Positions 41,724-52,125 of a stretch of DNA of 64,000 bases are shown one piece after another. Position 1 is the stretch's first letter. Each line of letters starts with the position of its first letter. The position numbers and the translations under genes are program-made. This DNA is from Arthrobacter sp. ov407. Lineage in GTDB: Bacteria > Actinomycetota > Actinomycetes > Actinomycetales > Micrococcaceae. Below the pieces are notes generated by a model. That model did no database searches. It saw nothing but the letters and a program-made list of their open reading frames with translations, and was not told the DNA's origin. The stretch spans positions 248,001-312,000 of the forward strand of contig NZ_FNGD01000002.1 in NCBI RefSeq assembly GCF_900102895.1. Reading direction: 5' to 3'.

Positions 41724-42320
41724 TTACTCGGCTGCGACCGAGGAACCTTCGGTGGTTTCAGCCGAAGCCTCTTCCTCGGAGACCTCGGTGGCCTCGGAGA
41801 TGTGAACGACGAGAGCCTCGGCGTCGGCCAGCAGGACGGAGCCCTTCGGCAGGACGAGGTCGGAAGCGTGGATGTGCTCGCCGGCGGTGCGGCCCTCAAT
41901 GCTGACCTCGATGGCGGTCGGCAGGTGGGTTGCCTCGGCCTCAAGGGAGACGGTGGTCATTTCCTGGTTGTAGACGTTGCCCGGAGCCAGTTCGCCGTTC
42001 AGGTGGACGGGGACGTCAACGGTGACCTTCTCGCCGGTGCGAACGGTCAGCAGGTCGAGGTGCTCGATGATCTGCTTGATCGGGTTGCGCTGGATGTCCT
42101 TGACGAGGGCCAGGTGCTGTTCGCCGTTGATGTCCAGGGTCAGCAGGGCGTTGGCCTTGCGGACGGCCAGGGTGGTGGCCTTCGCCGGCAGGGTGATGTG
42201 GATCGGCTCGGCGCCGTGGCCGTAGATGACGGCCGGGATCAGGTTGGCCATGCGGGCGCGGCGGGCGAAACCCTTGCCGAATTCGGTGCGGACTTCTGCT
42301 GCGAGCTTCTGCTCAGACAT
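41724..42320 (-). CDS. rplY: 50S ribosomal protein L25/Ctc
   Basis: A 198-residue L25 of the long (Ctc/TL5) type, binding 5S rRNA. N-terminal L25 domain with LAAEVRTEFGKGFARRARMANLIPAVIYGHG, followed by the beta-rich TL5 domain (VDVPVHLNGELAPGNVY ... IEVSIEGRTAGEHIHASDLVLPKG) and an acidic Glu/Ala tail. ATG at 42320 follows GAGGAG; 8 codons upstream is another ATG without good spacing. The general-stress role known for Ctc in Bacillus is possible. Confidence 0.96.
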   Translation of the reverse strand: MSEQKLAAEVRTEFGKGFARRARMANLIPAVIYGHGAEPIHITLPAKATTLAVRKANALLTLDINGEQHLALVKDIQRNPIKQIIEHLDLLTVRTGEKVTVDVPVHLNGELAPGNVYNQEMTTVSLEAEATHLPTAIEVSIEGRTAGEHIHASDLVLPKGSVLLADAEALVVHISEATEVSEEEASAETTEGSSVAAE

Positions 42321-42540
42321 GGATATCTCCTCGTGGGATTTCAAGCTGTGGGACTAAACGGTATTCAGCAAGGGCGGAGGTCTGTTTGCGACCTTCAACG
42401 CCGGGCTGCCGTGCAGCTGCCCTTCCGAAGGAGATTCAGACCCAGTCGATAACGGAGACCAGCAACCGGTTGCCGATTAATTTTCATTAATACGGATTAC
42501 CGGCGCTCTCCCTCGCCAAGGTTTCGGTACAAGGCTACCA

Positions 42541-42575
42541 GCGGCGGGCCCGGATTCTAAATTCGGGCCCGCCGC
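42541..42575 (-). terminator. stem-loop after prs
   Basis: A perfect 12-bp stem GCGGCGGGCCCG / CGGGCCCGCCGC with an 11-nt A+T-rich loop, 9 nt after the prs stop on the minus strand. No T-run. Marks the end of the glmU-prs transcript. Confidence 0.65.
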
Positions 42576-42583
42576 GGGCCGGA

Positions 42584-43564
42584 TCAGGCCTGGCCGTCGA
42601 ACAGGCTGGTGACGGAGCCGTCGTCGAACACTTCACGGATGGCGCGGGCGATCAGCGGTGCGATGGACAGCACAGTCAGCTGCGGGAAGCGCTTGTCGGC
42701 GGTGATCGGCAGCGTGTTGGTGACCACTACTTCGCGGGCGCCGGACTCGGACAGCCGGCGGGCTGCCGGGTCGGAGAACACGGCGTGGGTCGCGGCGATG
42801 ATGACATCCTTGGCGCCGGCGTTCTTGAGCACCTGGACGGCGCCGGAGATGGTTCCGCCGGTATCGATCATGTCGTCGATCAGGACACAGGTGCGGCCTT
42901 CGATCTGGCCCACGACCGTCTTGGAGACGGCCTGGTTGGGCACGGTGAGGTCCCGGCTCTTGTGCACGAAGGCCAGCGGCGCGCCGCCGAGGCGCTCGGC
43001 CCACTGCTCGGCGACGCGGACGCGGCCGGTGTCCGGCGAGACGACCGTGACCTTGTCCGAGCCGACGCGGGTGCGGATGTAGTCGGCCAGGAGCGGGATG
43101 GCCATGAGGTGGTCCACGGGGCCGTCGAAGAAGCCCTGGATCTGGGAAGTGTGCAGGTCGACGCTCATGATGCGGTCGGCGCCGGCGGTCTTGTACAGAT
43201 CGGCGACGAGGCGGGCCGAGATCGGCTCGCGGCCGCGGCCCTTCTTGTCCTGCCGGGCGTAGGGGTAGAACGGGGACACGACGGTGATGCGCTTGGCGGA
43301 GGCCCGCTTGAGCGAATCGATCATGATCAGCTGTTCCATGAGCCAGTTGTTCAGCGGGGCCGGGTGGGCCTGGATCACGAAGGCGTCGGTGCCTCGGACG
43401 CTCTCGCCGGCCCGCACGTAGATCTCGCCGTTGGCGAAGTCGTAGGCGTCCAGGGGCAGCAGTTCGGTGCCCAGCTCCTTCGCGATCTCCTTGGCCAGCT
43501 CAGGGTGCGCGCGCCCCGCGGCGAGCACCAGCTTCTTCTCGCCGTGTGCCGTAATTTCGCTCAT
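42584..43564 (-). CDS. prs: ribose-phosphate pyrophosphokinase
   Basis: A 326-residue PRPP synthase, transferring pyrophosphate from ATP to ribose-5-phosphate for nucleotides, His and Trp. Visible: ATP-binding FANGEIYVRAGESVRG (about 43-58), SPFYPYARQDKKGRGREPISARLVADL (about 96-122), the divalent-cation site DRIMSVDLHTSQIQGFF (about 130) and the PRPP loop VLIDDMIDTGGTI (about 224-236). ATG at 43564 agrees with the family start; longer frame upstream is antisense-like sequence within glmU. Starts 5 bp after glmU, one operon. Confidence 0.97.
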   Translation of the reverse strand: MSEITAHGEKKLVLAAGRAHPELAKEIAKELGTELLPLDAYDFANGEIYVRAGESVRGTDAFVIQAHPAPLNNWLMEQLIMIDSLKRASAKRITVVSPFYPYARQDKKGRGREPISARLVADLYKTAGADRIMSVDLHTSQIQGFFDGPVDHLMAIPLLADYIRTRVGSDKVTVVSPDTGRVRVAEQWAERLGGAPLAFVHKSRDLTVPNQAVSKTVVGQIEGRTCVLIDDMIDTGGTISGAVQVLKNAGAKDVIIAATHAVFSDPAARRLSESGAREVVVTNTLPITADKRFPQLTVLSIAPLIARAIREVFDDGSVTSLFDGQA

Positions 43565-43569
43565 GATTG

Positions 43570-45090
43570 CTAGCCCTCTTCTGTTGGTGCCGGAGTAGTG
43601 GAGGATGTTGGGGCGACGCTGGGGGCGCCTGTATCGACCGCGCCGGCGGACTCGGCCAGGGCGGACTGGGCCAGGGCGGCGGAGGCGGAGCCGGGGCGGT
43701 TGGCCGCAACCCAGCCTTCGGAGTTCCGCTGCTTGGCCAGGGTGACGGCCAGGGCGCCGGCCGGGACGTCCTGGCGGATGATCGCGCCGGCCCCGCTGTA
43801 GGCGCCGTCGCCCACGCGGACGGGAGCGACGAACACGGTATTGGAACCGGTGCGCACGCCCGAGCCGATCACGGTGCGGTGCTTCTTTTCGCCGTCGTAG
43901 TTGGCGGTGATGTTGCCGCAGCCGATGTTGGTGTCCTCGCCGATTTCCGCGTCGCCGGCGTAGCCGAGGTGGGACAGCTTGGAGCCGCGGCCGATCGTGA
44001 CGTTCTTGGTTTCGTAGAACGCACCGATCTTGCCGGTCTCGCCCAGGACGGTGCCGGGGCGCAGGTAGGTGAAGGGGCCCACGCTGGCGCGCGCACCGAT
44101 CGTGGAGCCGGAGCCGTGGGTGCGGATCACCTTCGCGCCCGCCCCCACGGCGACGTCGGTCAGTGTGGTGTCCGGGCCCACGACGGCGTCGCGCGCCACG
44201 GTGGTGGCGCCGTGCAGCTGCGTGTTGGGCAGGAGGCGGACGTCCTCGTCGAGCGTCACCGTGGCGTCGATCCACGTGGTGGCGGGATCCACGACGGTCA
44301 CGCCGGCGCGCATCCAGGCTTCGACGGTGCGGCGGTTGTGTTCGGCTCCGAGCACCGAGAGCTGGACGCGGTCGTTGACGCCCTCCACCTGCCAGCGGTC
44401 CTCGGTCACGACGGCGGCGACGCGGCCGCCCGCGGCGCGGGCCAGGGCCAGGACATCGGTGAGGTACTTTTCGCCCTGGGCGTTGTCCGTGGTGACGTGG
44501 ACCAGCGCGTCGCGCAGCACGGCGGCGTCGAAGGCGTAGATGCCGGAGTTGACCTCACGGATTTCGCGTTCGGCGCTGGTGGCGTCCTTGTGCTCGCGGA
44601 TTCCCGTGACGGTCCCGTCGTCGGCACGGAGAATGCGACCGTAGCCGGTGGCGTCGTCGAGCACGGCGGTGAGGACAGTGACGGCGTTGCCCTCGGCCTC
44701 GTGAGTGGCGACGAGCTCGGCGAGGAGGCCGCCGGTGAGCAGGGGGACGTCGCCATAAGTGACAACGACTGTTCCGCTCAGCGGACCTTCAGCGTCGAGG
44801 GCTTCCAATGCGGCTTCGACCGCGCGGCCGGTGCCGGGCACGTCATCCTGGTCCACGATCAGGGCTTGCGGATCGAGGGCGGTGACGTGGGCGGCCACGA
44901 GGTCGCGTTCATGCCGGACCACGAGGGCCAGTTCGCGGGGGTCGATACTGCGGGCCGCCTGGAGCGCGTGGCCGACCAGGGAGCGGCCGCCGATCTCATG
45001 GAGAATTTTTGGGGTACGGGATTTCATCCGGGTACCGGCCCCTGCAGCTAGGACAATCACGGCGGCTGGGCCAGTGTTCTCGGGGCTCAC
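43570..45090 (-). CDS. glmU: bifunctional GlmU
   Basis: A 506-residue enzyme making UDP-N-acetylglucosamine from glucosamine-1-phosphate. N-terminal uridylyltransferase with VLAAGAGTRMKSRTPKILHEIGG, VTYGDVPLLTGG and DNAQGEKYLTDVLALA, C-terminal left-handed beta-helix acetyltransferase (from about 255; hexapeptides such as TIGARASVGPFTYLRPGTVLGETGKIG and HLGYAGDAEIGEDTNIGCGNITANYDG). A low-complexity Ala/Ser/Thr-rich tail (about 465-506) is typical of actinobacterial GlmU and not needed for catalysis. Upstream gene of the pair with prs; tRNA-Gln lies just upstream. Confidence 0.97.
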   Translation of the reverse strand: MSPENTGPAAVIVLAAGAGTRMKSRTPKILHEIGGRSLVGHALQAARSIDPRELALVVRHERDLVAAHVTALDPQALIVDQDDVPGTGRAVEAALEALDAEGPLSGTVVVTYGDVPLLTGGLLAELVATHEAEGNAVTVLTAVLDDATGYGRILRADDGTVTGIREHKDATSAEREIREVNSGIYAFDAAVLRDALVHVTTDNAQGEKYLTDVLALARAAGGRVAAVVTEDRWQVEGVNDRVQLSVLGAEHNRRTVEAWMRAGVTVVDPATTWIDATVTLDEDVRLLPNTQLHGATTVARDAVVGPDTTLTDVAVGAGAKVIRTHGSGSTIGARASVGPFTYLRPGTVLGETGKIGAFYETKNVTIGRGSKLSHLGYAGDAEIGEDTNIGCGNITANYDGEKKHRTVIGSGVRTGSNTVFVAPVRVGDGAYSGAGAIIRQDVPAGALAVTLAKQRNSEGWVAANRPGSASAALAQSALAESAGAVDTGAPSVAPTSSTTPAPTEEG

Positions 45091-45133
45091 GTATTGGCTC
45101 TCCTTGCTAGGTTGCGCAGTGTCTCTCGCCAGT

Positions 45134-45204
45134 TCCGCCCATAGGACTCGAACCTATACTCCACGGCTCCAAAGGCCGGGGTGCTGCCATTACACCAGAG
45201 CGGA
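45134..45204 (-). tRNA. tRNA-Gln (anticodon TTG)
   Basis: A 71-nt cloverleaf on the minus strand: acceptor arms TCCGCTC / GGGCGGA pair (with one G-T), anticodon loop CTTTGGA giving TTG, TpsiC arm ATAGG-TTCGAGT-CCTAT. D-arm GTGT-AATGGCA-GCAC. One mismatch at the base of the anticodon stem. CCA is not encoded. Confidence 0.93.
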
Positions 45205-45319
45205 CCGTGCCGGGCTTGACCTGTGGCACGAGAACCAATTCTGCCACGAAGGTTGATGCTCGTGCGACTCAGCGCCGCGAGAAGGGCTGCGGGCCGGCGC
45301 GGCCGGACGGTAGGGCGGC

Positions 45320-45345
45320 GGGTGGGGCCGGTGGGGCGCGTGGGG
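45320..45345 (+). other. putative G-quadruplex motif
   Basis: Four runs of at least three G with loops of 1, 5 and 5 nt (GGG-T-GGGG-CCGGT-GGGG-CGCGT-GGGG) in a G-skewed stretch about 70 nt upstream of the TetR gene, on its coding strand. A further GGG at 45313. Fits the G3+N1-7 rule; formation is not shown. Confidence 0.4.
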
Positions 45346-45414
45346 CCGAGCGGTAGGGAGCGGGGCGGTGCGGTGGCGGGCCGGTGCGGCCGGACCGTAA
45401 GGCATGATGGTGCT

Positions 45415-46101
45415 GTGAGCAAGAGTGCAGGGGCATCCGGTGGGGCGGACGGCGGCAACGGCGGGCCCCCGCGTGCCCCTGGCCACGTTGTCCGGCCCCG
45501 CATGACTGGCCTGCAGCGCCGCACGCAGTTGATGGGTATCGGCCGGGGGCTTTTCGCTCTCCGCGGCCTGGACGGCACCACCATCGAGGAAATCGCCGCC
45601 TCCGCGGGCGTCTCCAAACCGGTGATCTACGGGCACTTCGGCTCTAAGGAAGGCCTGTATACGCAGGTGGTGGAATATGAGTTCCGCATCCTGCTGGCCT
45701 CCATCAACGATGCCCTGGCCGAGGACGCCAAGCCACGCGTCCTGGTGGAACGGGCCGCCCTTGCCCTGCTGACCTACATCGAGGACCGGACTGACGGCTT
45801 CAAAATCCTCATGCGCGACGCGCCGCCGTCCCAGCCGGAAGGGGCCTTCTCCACGCTGCTCTCGCAGGTGACGTCCCGGGTGGAGCACATCCTCGAGGAC
45901 GAGCTCGCACGCCGCGGCTTCAGCCCCGCGGACGGGGCCATGTACGCCCAGATGCTCGTGGGAATGGTTGCGATGACCGGCCAGTGGTGGCAGGACAGCC
46001 GGACGCCGGACAAACGCGAAGTCGCCGCGCACCTCGTGAACCTGGCCTGGAACGGCCTGACCGGGCTGCAGAAGGATCCGGGGCTCCGCAGCCAGGACTG
46101 A
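45415..46101 (+). CDS. TetR/AcrR family regulator
   Basis: A 228-residue TetR-type repressor: Gly/Pro-rich leader, then the HTH domain with RTQLMGIGRGLFALRGLDGTTIEEIAASAGVSKPVIYGHFGSKEGLYTQVV (about 37-90) and a helical ligand-binding domain with conserved VERAALALLTYIED and a C-terminal TGQWWQDSRTPDKREVAAHLVNLAWNGL, as in the actinobacterial subgroup carrying TetR_C_33-like domains. GTG at 45415 is favoured; an internal ATG about 30 codons on would also keep the HTH. It stands between tRNA-Gln and the GGACATGTCC repeat array; whether it binds that array is unknown but worth testing. Confidence 0.88.
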   Translation: MSKSAGASGGADGGNGGPPRAPGHVVRPRMTGLQRRTQLMGIGRGLFALRGLDGTTIEEIAASAGVSKPVIYGHFGSKEGLYTQVVEYEFRILLASINDALAEDAKPRVLVERAALALLTYIEDRTDGFKILMRDAPPSQPEGAFSTLLSQVTSRVEHILEDELARRGFSPADGAMYAQMLVGMVAMTGQWWQDSRTPDKREVAAHLVNLAWNGLTGLQKDPGLRSQD

Positions 46102-46133
46102 ATCCCTGGCTGGTGGGGCTCGCTTGCTGCCGC

Positions 46134-46644
46134 GGGACATGCTCAGTGGGATTCACGCGCTCCGCGGGACATGCTCAGCGGGATTCACGCGCTCCGCGGG
46201 ACATGCTCAGTGCTAGTCCCGAGGAATGGACATAACACCAACATGCCCATCCCTGGCCCGCGCCGAGGCACATGTCCAGCGGTTTTTCAGCCCGGCGAGG
46301 GACATGCTCAGTGTTGGCCTGCGCAGTGGGACATGTCCTGGGGCCATCCAGCCCTCCAGGGATGTCTTCCTCGGTGCGCGCCGAGGCCCCTACGCGCTCC
46401 CCTGGACATGCTCAGTGCTGGTCCCGAGGGATGGACATAACACCAACATGCCCATCCCTGACCCGCGCCGAGGGACATATCCAGCGGGATTCAGGCGCTC
46501 CGTGGGCATGTGGGACATGTCCAGCGGGTTTTCAGCCCGGCAAGGGACATGCCCAGTGTCGGCCCGCGCAGTGGGACATGTCCCGTGGGGGACACGCGCT
46601 CCGAGGGGCATGTCCAGCCGTGCCTGAACGCACTGGGCATGTCC
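46134..46644. repeat. GGGACATG / GGACATGTCC degenerate repeat array
   Basis: About 510 bp non-coding with some 15 copies of a core close to GGGACATGyCC (starts at 46134, 46166, 46198, 46299, 46328, 46404, 46472, 46512, 46544, 46573, 46607 and others), many forming the perfect 10-bp palindrome GGACATGTCC. Spacing is often 29-40 bp; the first three are exactly 32 bp apart. Two nested duplications occur: about 65 bp at 46203 and 46408, and about 73 bp at 46272 and 46517, each with few mismatches. Several frames happen to be stop-free here but show no ribosome-binding site, signal peptide or known domain. Confidence 0.8.
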
Positions 46645-46661
46645 CGCGACCCGCCAGGAGG

Positions 46662-48491
<1,830 letters not shown>

Positions 48492-48563
48492 TGGGAACTG
48501 CTTTCTTAGGTGTATCGGTGAAGTGATGCGGTGAAGTCATGGGATGCGGTGCGCCAAAAGCTC

Positions 48564-49526
48564 CTAAAGGAGCGTATCGGAGATGATGCGGGCCCCGTGC
48601 ACCGGGCCGTGCACCGCCATGGCGTCGAAACTGTGGTGCCGAAGATCATCGGCCAGCCCCTCGGCCGCCGCCGGGTTGTGCGCAAGGAACGCGACCGTGG
48701 GTCCGGAGCCGGAGACGATTCCGGCGATCGCCCCCAGGGATTCACCGAGTCCGAGGGTGTCCCTCAGGCCCGGGGCGAGTTCGATCGAGGCGCGCTGCAG
48801 GTCGTTGACCAGGACACGGCTCAGGGCGTCGGCGTCGCCTCCGCGCAGGGCCTGGAGGATCATCGGGTCCACGGCGGTGGGTTCCTCGATCGCCGCGCCT
48901 TCGGCCACGCGCAGCCGGTCCAGGGCCCGGTAGACCTCCGGGGTGGGCAGGCCGAAGTCCGCCGTGACGAGTACCCAGTCGGTCTGGGCCTTGACGAGGG
49001 CGGGCGAGAGGTCGTCGCCCAAGCCGAGCCCCACCGCCGTACCGCCGAGCAGCGCGAAGGGGACGTCGGCTCCGAGTTCGGCGGCCAGGTGGGCCAGCTC
49101 GTCGCGGGACAGGCCGCTGTTCCACAATGCGTCGCAGGCCAGCAAGGTGGCGGCGGCGTCGGCGGAACCGCCGCCCATGCCGCCGGCCACGGGCACCCGT
49201 TTCGTGATCTCCAGGTGGACACCGGTGGAGTGTTCCGAGACGTCTGCCATGATGGCTGCCGCCTTGTAGGCCAGGTTGCGGTGATCGAGCGGGATGTCCA
49301 CGCCGTCAAGTTCCAGAGTGCTCGCGTTGCTGATGCTGACGGTGATCTCGCCGGTATCGGTGCTGGTGGCGGCAACTTCTTCATAGAGTGAGACGGCCAG
49401 GTAGACGCTGGCAACCGAGTGGTAGCCGTCCGGTCGCAACGGTCCGACGTCCAGTGAGACGTTTACCTTGCCTGGAGCCTTGACTCGAACAGTCCTCGCG
49501 GCAAAGCGCTCTCTCACTGCGTTCAT
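48564..49526 (-). CDS. ispE: 4-diphosphocytidyl-2-C-methyl-D-erythritol kinase
   Basis: A 320-residue GHMP kinase of the non-mevalonate isoprenoid pathway. Visible: KAPGKVNVSLDVGPLRPDGYHSV near the N terminus with the catalytic Lys region, the ATP loop VPVAGGMGGGSADAAATLLA (about 112-131), and GIVSGSGPTVAFLA (about 268-281). Length normal. Between the ABC-F gene and rsmA in the conserved order, 72 bp before the ABC-F start. Confidence 0.96.
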   Translation of the reverse strand: MNAVRERFAARTVRVKAPGKVNVSLDVGPLRPDGYHSVASVYLAVSLYEEVAATSTDTGEITVSISNASTLELDGVDIPLDHRNLAYKAAAIMADVSEHSTGVHLEITKRVPVAGGMGGGSADAAATLLACDALWNSGLSRDELAHLAAELGADVPFALLGGTAVGLGLGDDLSPALVKAQTDWVLVTADFGLPTPEVYRALDRLRVAEGAAIEEPTAVDPMILQALRGGDADALSRVLVNDLQRASIELAPGLRDTLGLGESLGAIAGIVSGSGPTVAFLAHNPAAAEGLADDLRHHSFDAMAVHGPVHGARIISDTLL

Positions 49527-49607
49527 GGCTCCACGCTATGGCATTGCGGCCCGGGCTCCAAGCAGGGAACTGCTCCCATGGGGACCCATAAGGAGCTCAC
49601 GACGATC

Positions 49608-50507
49608 TCAGGCGACCGGCTGCTCGTGGGCTTCGGCGATTCTGGCGAACGCCGCAATGTCGATCACCTCACCGCGGGCGGCGGGGTGGACGCCGGCGGC
49701 CCGCAGGCAGCGTTCGGCTTCGGCGGCACTGCCGGCCCAGCCGGCCAGTGCAGCCCGGAGCGTCTTGCGGCGCTGCGCGAAGGCGGCGTCAATCACGGCG
49801 AAGACCTGCTCCCTGGTGGCAGTCGTGACCGGGGGCTCCCGGCGTGTGAACGCGACGAGTCCGGAATGGATTTTGGGCGCGGGCCAGAAGACGTTCATGC
49901 CGATCACGCCGGCCTTGCGCATGCTGCTGTACCAGGCGGCCTTGACCGAAGGCACGCCGTAGGTCTTGGACCCGGGCCCTGCCGCGAGGCGGTCGGCGAC
50001 TTCATCCTGGACCATGACCAGGCCGTGCTGCAGGCTCGGGAAGTGCTGCAGGAGGTGCAGCACCACGGGGACGGCGACGTTGTAGGGAAGATTCGCCACG
50101 AGCGCGGTCGGCTCGACAGGAAGCTCGGTGACCCTCATGGCGTCAGCCAGGACGAGGTGGAAATTCCCGACGGCGTCCGGCCGCCACTGGCCCACCGTGG
50201 CCGGCAGGCGCCCGGCGAGGACCGGATCGATTTCGACGGCGACCACACTCCGGGCGGCGTCCAGCAGGCCAAGGGTCAGCGACCCGAGTCCGGGACCGAC
50301 TTCCAGGACTGTCTCATCGGCCCGGATGCCAGCGGTATTCACGATCCGCCGGATGGTGTTGCCGTCGATGACGAAGTTCTGGCCGAGGGTCTTCGTGGGC
50401 CGCACGCCGATTTCCTCTGCCAGCCGGCGGATATCGGAGGCACCCATCAGCGGTGCGGGCGCCGCTCCGGGGAGGCTTTCGGGGGCGGAGGGGCTCGGTT
50501 CAGTCAC
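49608..50507 (-). CDS. rsmA: 16S rRNA dimethyladenosine transferase KsgA
   Basis: A 299-residue RsmA, dimethylating two adjacent adenosines near the 3' end of 16S rRNA. Visible: [17 protein letters not shown] (about 42), SAM motif [14 protein letters not shown] (about 68-81), [11 protein letters not shown], and the catalytic loop [17 protein letters not shown] (about 138-154). A longer Ser/Pro/Ala-rich N terminus (about 25 residues) than in E. coli. Separated from rpf by a 16-bp perfect stem-loop, 81 bp before ispE. Confidence 0.96.
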   Translation of the reverse strand: MTEPSPSAPESLPGAAPAPLMGASDIRRLAEEIGVRPTKTLGQNFVIDGNTIRRIVNTAGIRADETVLEVGPGLGSLTLGLLDAARSVVAVEIDPVLAGRLPATVGQWRPDAVGNFHLVLADAMRVTELPVEPTALVANLPYNVAVPVVLHLLQHFPSLQHGLVMVQDEVADRLAAGPGSKTYGVPSVKAAWYSSMRKAGVIGMNVFWPAPKIHSGLVAFTRREPPVTTATREQVFAVIDAAFAQRRKTLRAALAGWAGSAAEAERCLRAAGVHPAARGEVIDIAAFARIAEAHEQPVA

Positions 50508-50537
50508 CTAGGTATCCTATCCCGGCGCCGGTACGCC

Positions 50538-50574
50538 ACAGGCCGGGTCCGGAGGGAATCCGGACCCGGCCTGT
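50538..50574 (-). terminator. 16-bp perfect stem-loop after rpf
   Basis: Arms ACAGGCCGGGTCCGGA / TCCGGACCCGGCCTGT with a 5-nt loop, about 100 nt after the rpf stop. No T-run. Separates rpf from the rsmA transcript. Confidence 0.65.
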
Positions 50575-50675
50575 GCGGTCCCCTGGCTGTGGTCAGCAGC
50601 CGCGGAGTCGGGCGGTTAGTGGTCGGCCCTCAGCCGCCGGGCTGGCGTACTGATCTGGCCTACTGGTCTGGCTGG

Positions 50676-51821
50676 CTAGCTGGAGGCGGCCCAGCCGCAA
50701 CCCCAGGGCTGCAGGCCGCGCTGGGCGTAGACGCGGTTGGCGACGTCGATCTGCTGGGCCTTGGTGGCCGCAGCGGCGTTCGGGGCGTAGGCACCGCCGC
50801 CGGAGCTGAGCCAGGTTCCAACATCGAACTGCAGACCACCGTAGTAGCCGTTGCCGGTGTTGGTGGACCAGTTGCCGCCGGATTCGCACTGGGCGATCTT
50901 GTCCCACATACCCTGGTTCATCATGGCGGGGGCGGATGCACCGGTGTTGGCGGCCGGCTCAGGCTTTGCCTTGGTGCCGACAGTCACCTTTTCGGTGACG
51001 GGCTGGGCGCTGACGGTCTCGGATACCAGGGTCCGGGAGGCTTCGCGGCCGTCCACGAGGACCAGCTTGAAGCTCTTGCTGACGGTGCCGGCGGCGCCGG
51101 CCTGGGTGACCTTCTTCTCACCCTTGAACATGTCCGTGCTCTCGGTGGTGAGTGTTTCGAAGGCGATGGGCTCGGTGGTTTTGGCCGTCTTGCTGACGTC
51201 GACGCGGGACACCTTGATCACCATGTCATTGACCACGGGAGCGTTCCCGGGCTGGGAGACGCGGTCGCTGGCCCCCAGCTTAAGCCCGGCGTCCTCCAGC
51301 ACCTTGGCCACTGTGGCCGCCGTCGTGGTGGTCGCGGCTGCCTTGCCGTTCGCCACGATGCTCACGGTCTTCGGGGTCGAGATGGCAACGAAGGAGCCGG
51401 AGACGGCGAGCTGGGCGTCCTTGGGCACGGAGACCTGCGAGGCACTGGCCACACCGAGTTCGGTCACGAGCCCTTCGACGGTGGGCGAGGTAGTGGAGAT
51501 GGTCCGTTCGGCGCCGTCCAGGCTGACCTTGACGGCCTTTGCGAGGTTCACGTTGATGACTGACCCGTCCTGCACATGGGCGTCCGCCGAAGGCGACACC
51601 TTGTCGGATGGCTGCAGTTCAACCTTGGCACCCTTGACGACTTCCCCGACAGTTCCGCCGAAAGACTGGACGGAGCTGACTTTGCCATCCACGTTGAGTG
51701 TGATCGTCTTGTTGTTGCCGACGAAGGCCACTAGGCCCAGCACCAGTGCCACCAGCACTACGAGCTGCGTGCCAACCTTGACGAAGCTGAACTTGCCGTC
51801 CGATGTGAAGAACTTGACCAC
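50676..51821 (-). CDS. resuscitation-promoting factor (RpfB-like)
   Basis: A 381-residue secreted or membrane-anchored peptidoglycan hydrolase: membrane/signal helix (about 15-32), three DUF348 repeats (from [24 protein letters not shown] onward), a G5 domain (about 230-300, [15 protein letters not shown] at its end), and the C-terminal Rpf domain with [33 protein letters not shown], including the catalytic Glu and paired Cys. This is the RpfB/YabE architecture that cleaves peptidoglycan and helps exit from dormancy. The start is uncertain: GTG at 51821 puts VKFF next to the helix, while GTG/TTG codons up to 51893 would add up to 24 residues. Upstream leader contains a hairpin and phased repeats. 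Confidence 0.92.
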   Translation of the reverse strand: MVKFFTSDGKFSFVKVGTQLVVLVALVLGLVAFVGNNKTITLNVDGKVSSVQSFGGTVGEVVKGAKVELQPSDKVSPSADAHVQDGSVINVNLAKAVKVSLDGAERTISTTSPTVEGLVTELGVASASQVSVPKDAQLAVSGSFVAISTPKTVSIVANGKAAATTTTAATVAKVLEDAGLKLGASDRVSQPGNAPVVNDMVIKVSRVDVSKTAKTTEPIAFETLTTESTDMFKGEKKVTQAGAAGTVSKSFKLVLVDGREASRTLVSETVSAQPVTEKVTVGTKAKPEPAANTGASAPAMMNQGMWDKIAQCESGGNWSTNTGNGYYGGLQFDVGTWLSSGGGAYAPNAAAATKAQQIDVANRVYAQRGLQPWGCGWAASS

Positions 51822-51899
51822 AATTGCCCGAATCTCTTGGACCTTCCGGGCACGGGGATAAGTGCACGTCACCACCCTCCGTGAGCGCGCCAACGGCGG

Positions 51900-51918
51900 C
51901 TCCGGACAGCGTCCGGAG
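51900..51918 (-). promoter_or_regulatory. hairpin in the rpf leader
   Basis: CTCCGGAC-AGC-GTCCGGAG, an 8-bp stem with a 3-nt loop, about 80 nt before the rpf start. It might affect translation or be an operator dyad; no riboswitch consensus (ydaO, which often precedes rpf genes) is recognisable. Confidence 0.35.
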
Positions 51919-52039
51919 TGTCACGGAACATGCGTGCACTGCCTCACCCAAAACGAGAGCGCACATGTGGTTCGTTGGCCACAATGCACGCCCTGCTGGA
52001 GTGAAATTATCCGTAGGCCTTCCCCGACCCCGGCTAATA

Positions 52040-52065
52040 GTTGACCACTGTAATCGAAGCGTTAT
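52040..52065 (-). promoter_or_regulatory. phased GTTGA/GTAAT/GTTAT repeats upstream of rpf
   Basis: GTTGA at 52040, GTAAT at 52050 and GTTAT at 52061, 10-11 bp apart, in the 304-bp gap between tatD and rpf that has no gene. Resembles direct-repeat sites of OmpR-type regulators such as MtrA, which is known to control rpf genes in corynebacteria and mycobacteria. Inference. Confidence 0.35.
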
Positions 52066-52125
52066 AAAGGAGCCAAGAAATCATGCATACCCGGTATCTA
52101 TGCCGGGGGCCTGAAAGGGGGCGAT

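Noticed and set aside
42584..44275. 563-residue reading frame including prs
   Set aside because: The upstream part lies antisense-like within glmU in another frame (Arg/His-rich junk); the prs family start is at 43564.
46134..46644. CRISPR array
   Set aside because: The shared core is only 8-11 bp and degenerate, the intervals vary and are themselves duplicated, and no cas gene is near.
51822..52125. ydaO (cyclic di-AMP) riboswitch upstream of rpf
   Set aside because: Expected from other actinobacteria, but none of the conserved GGGGGA/ACC and GCC/CCG core elements could be recognised in the leader; only a simple hairpin is seen.
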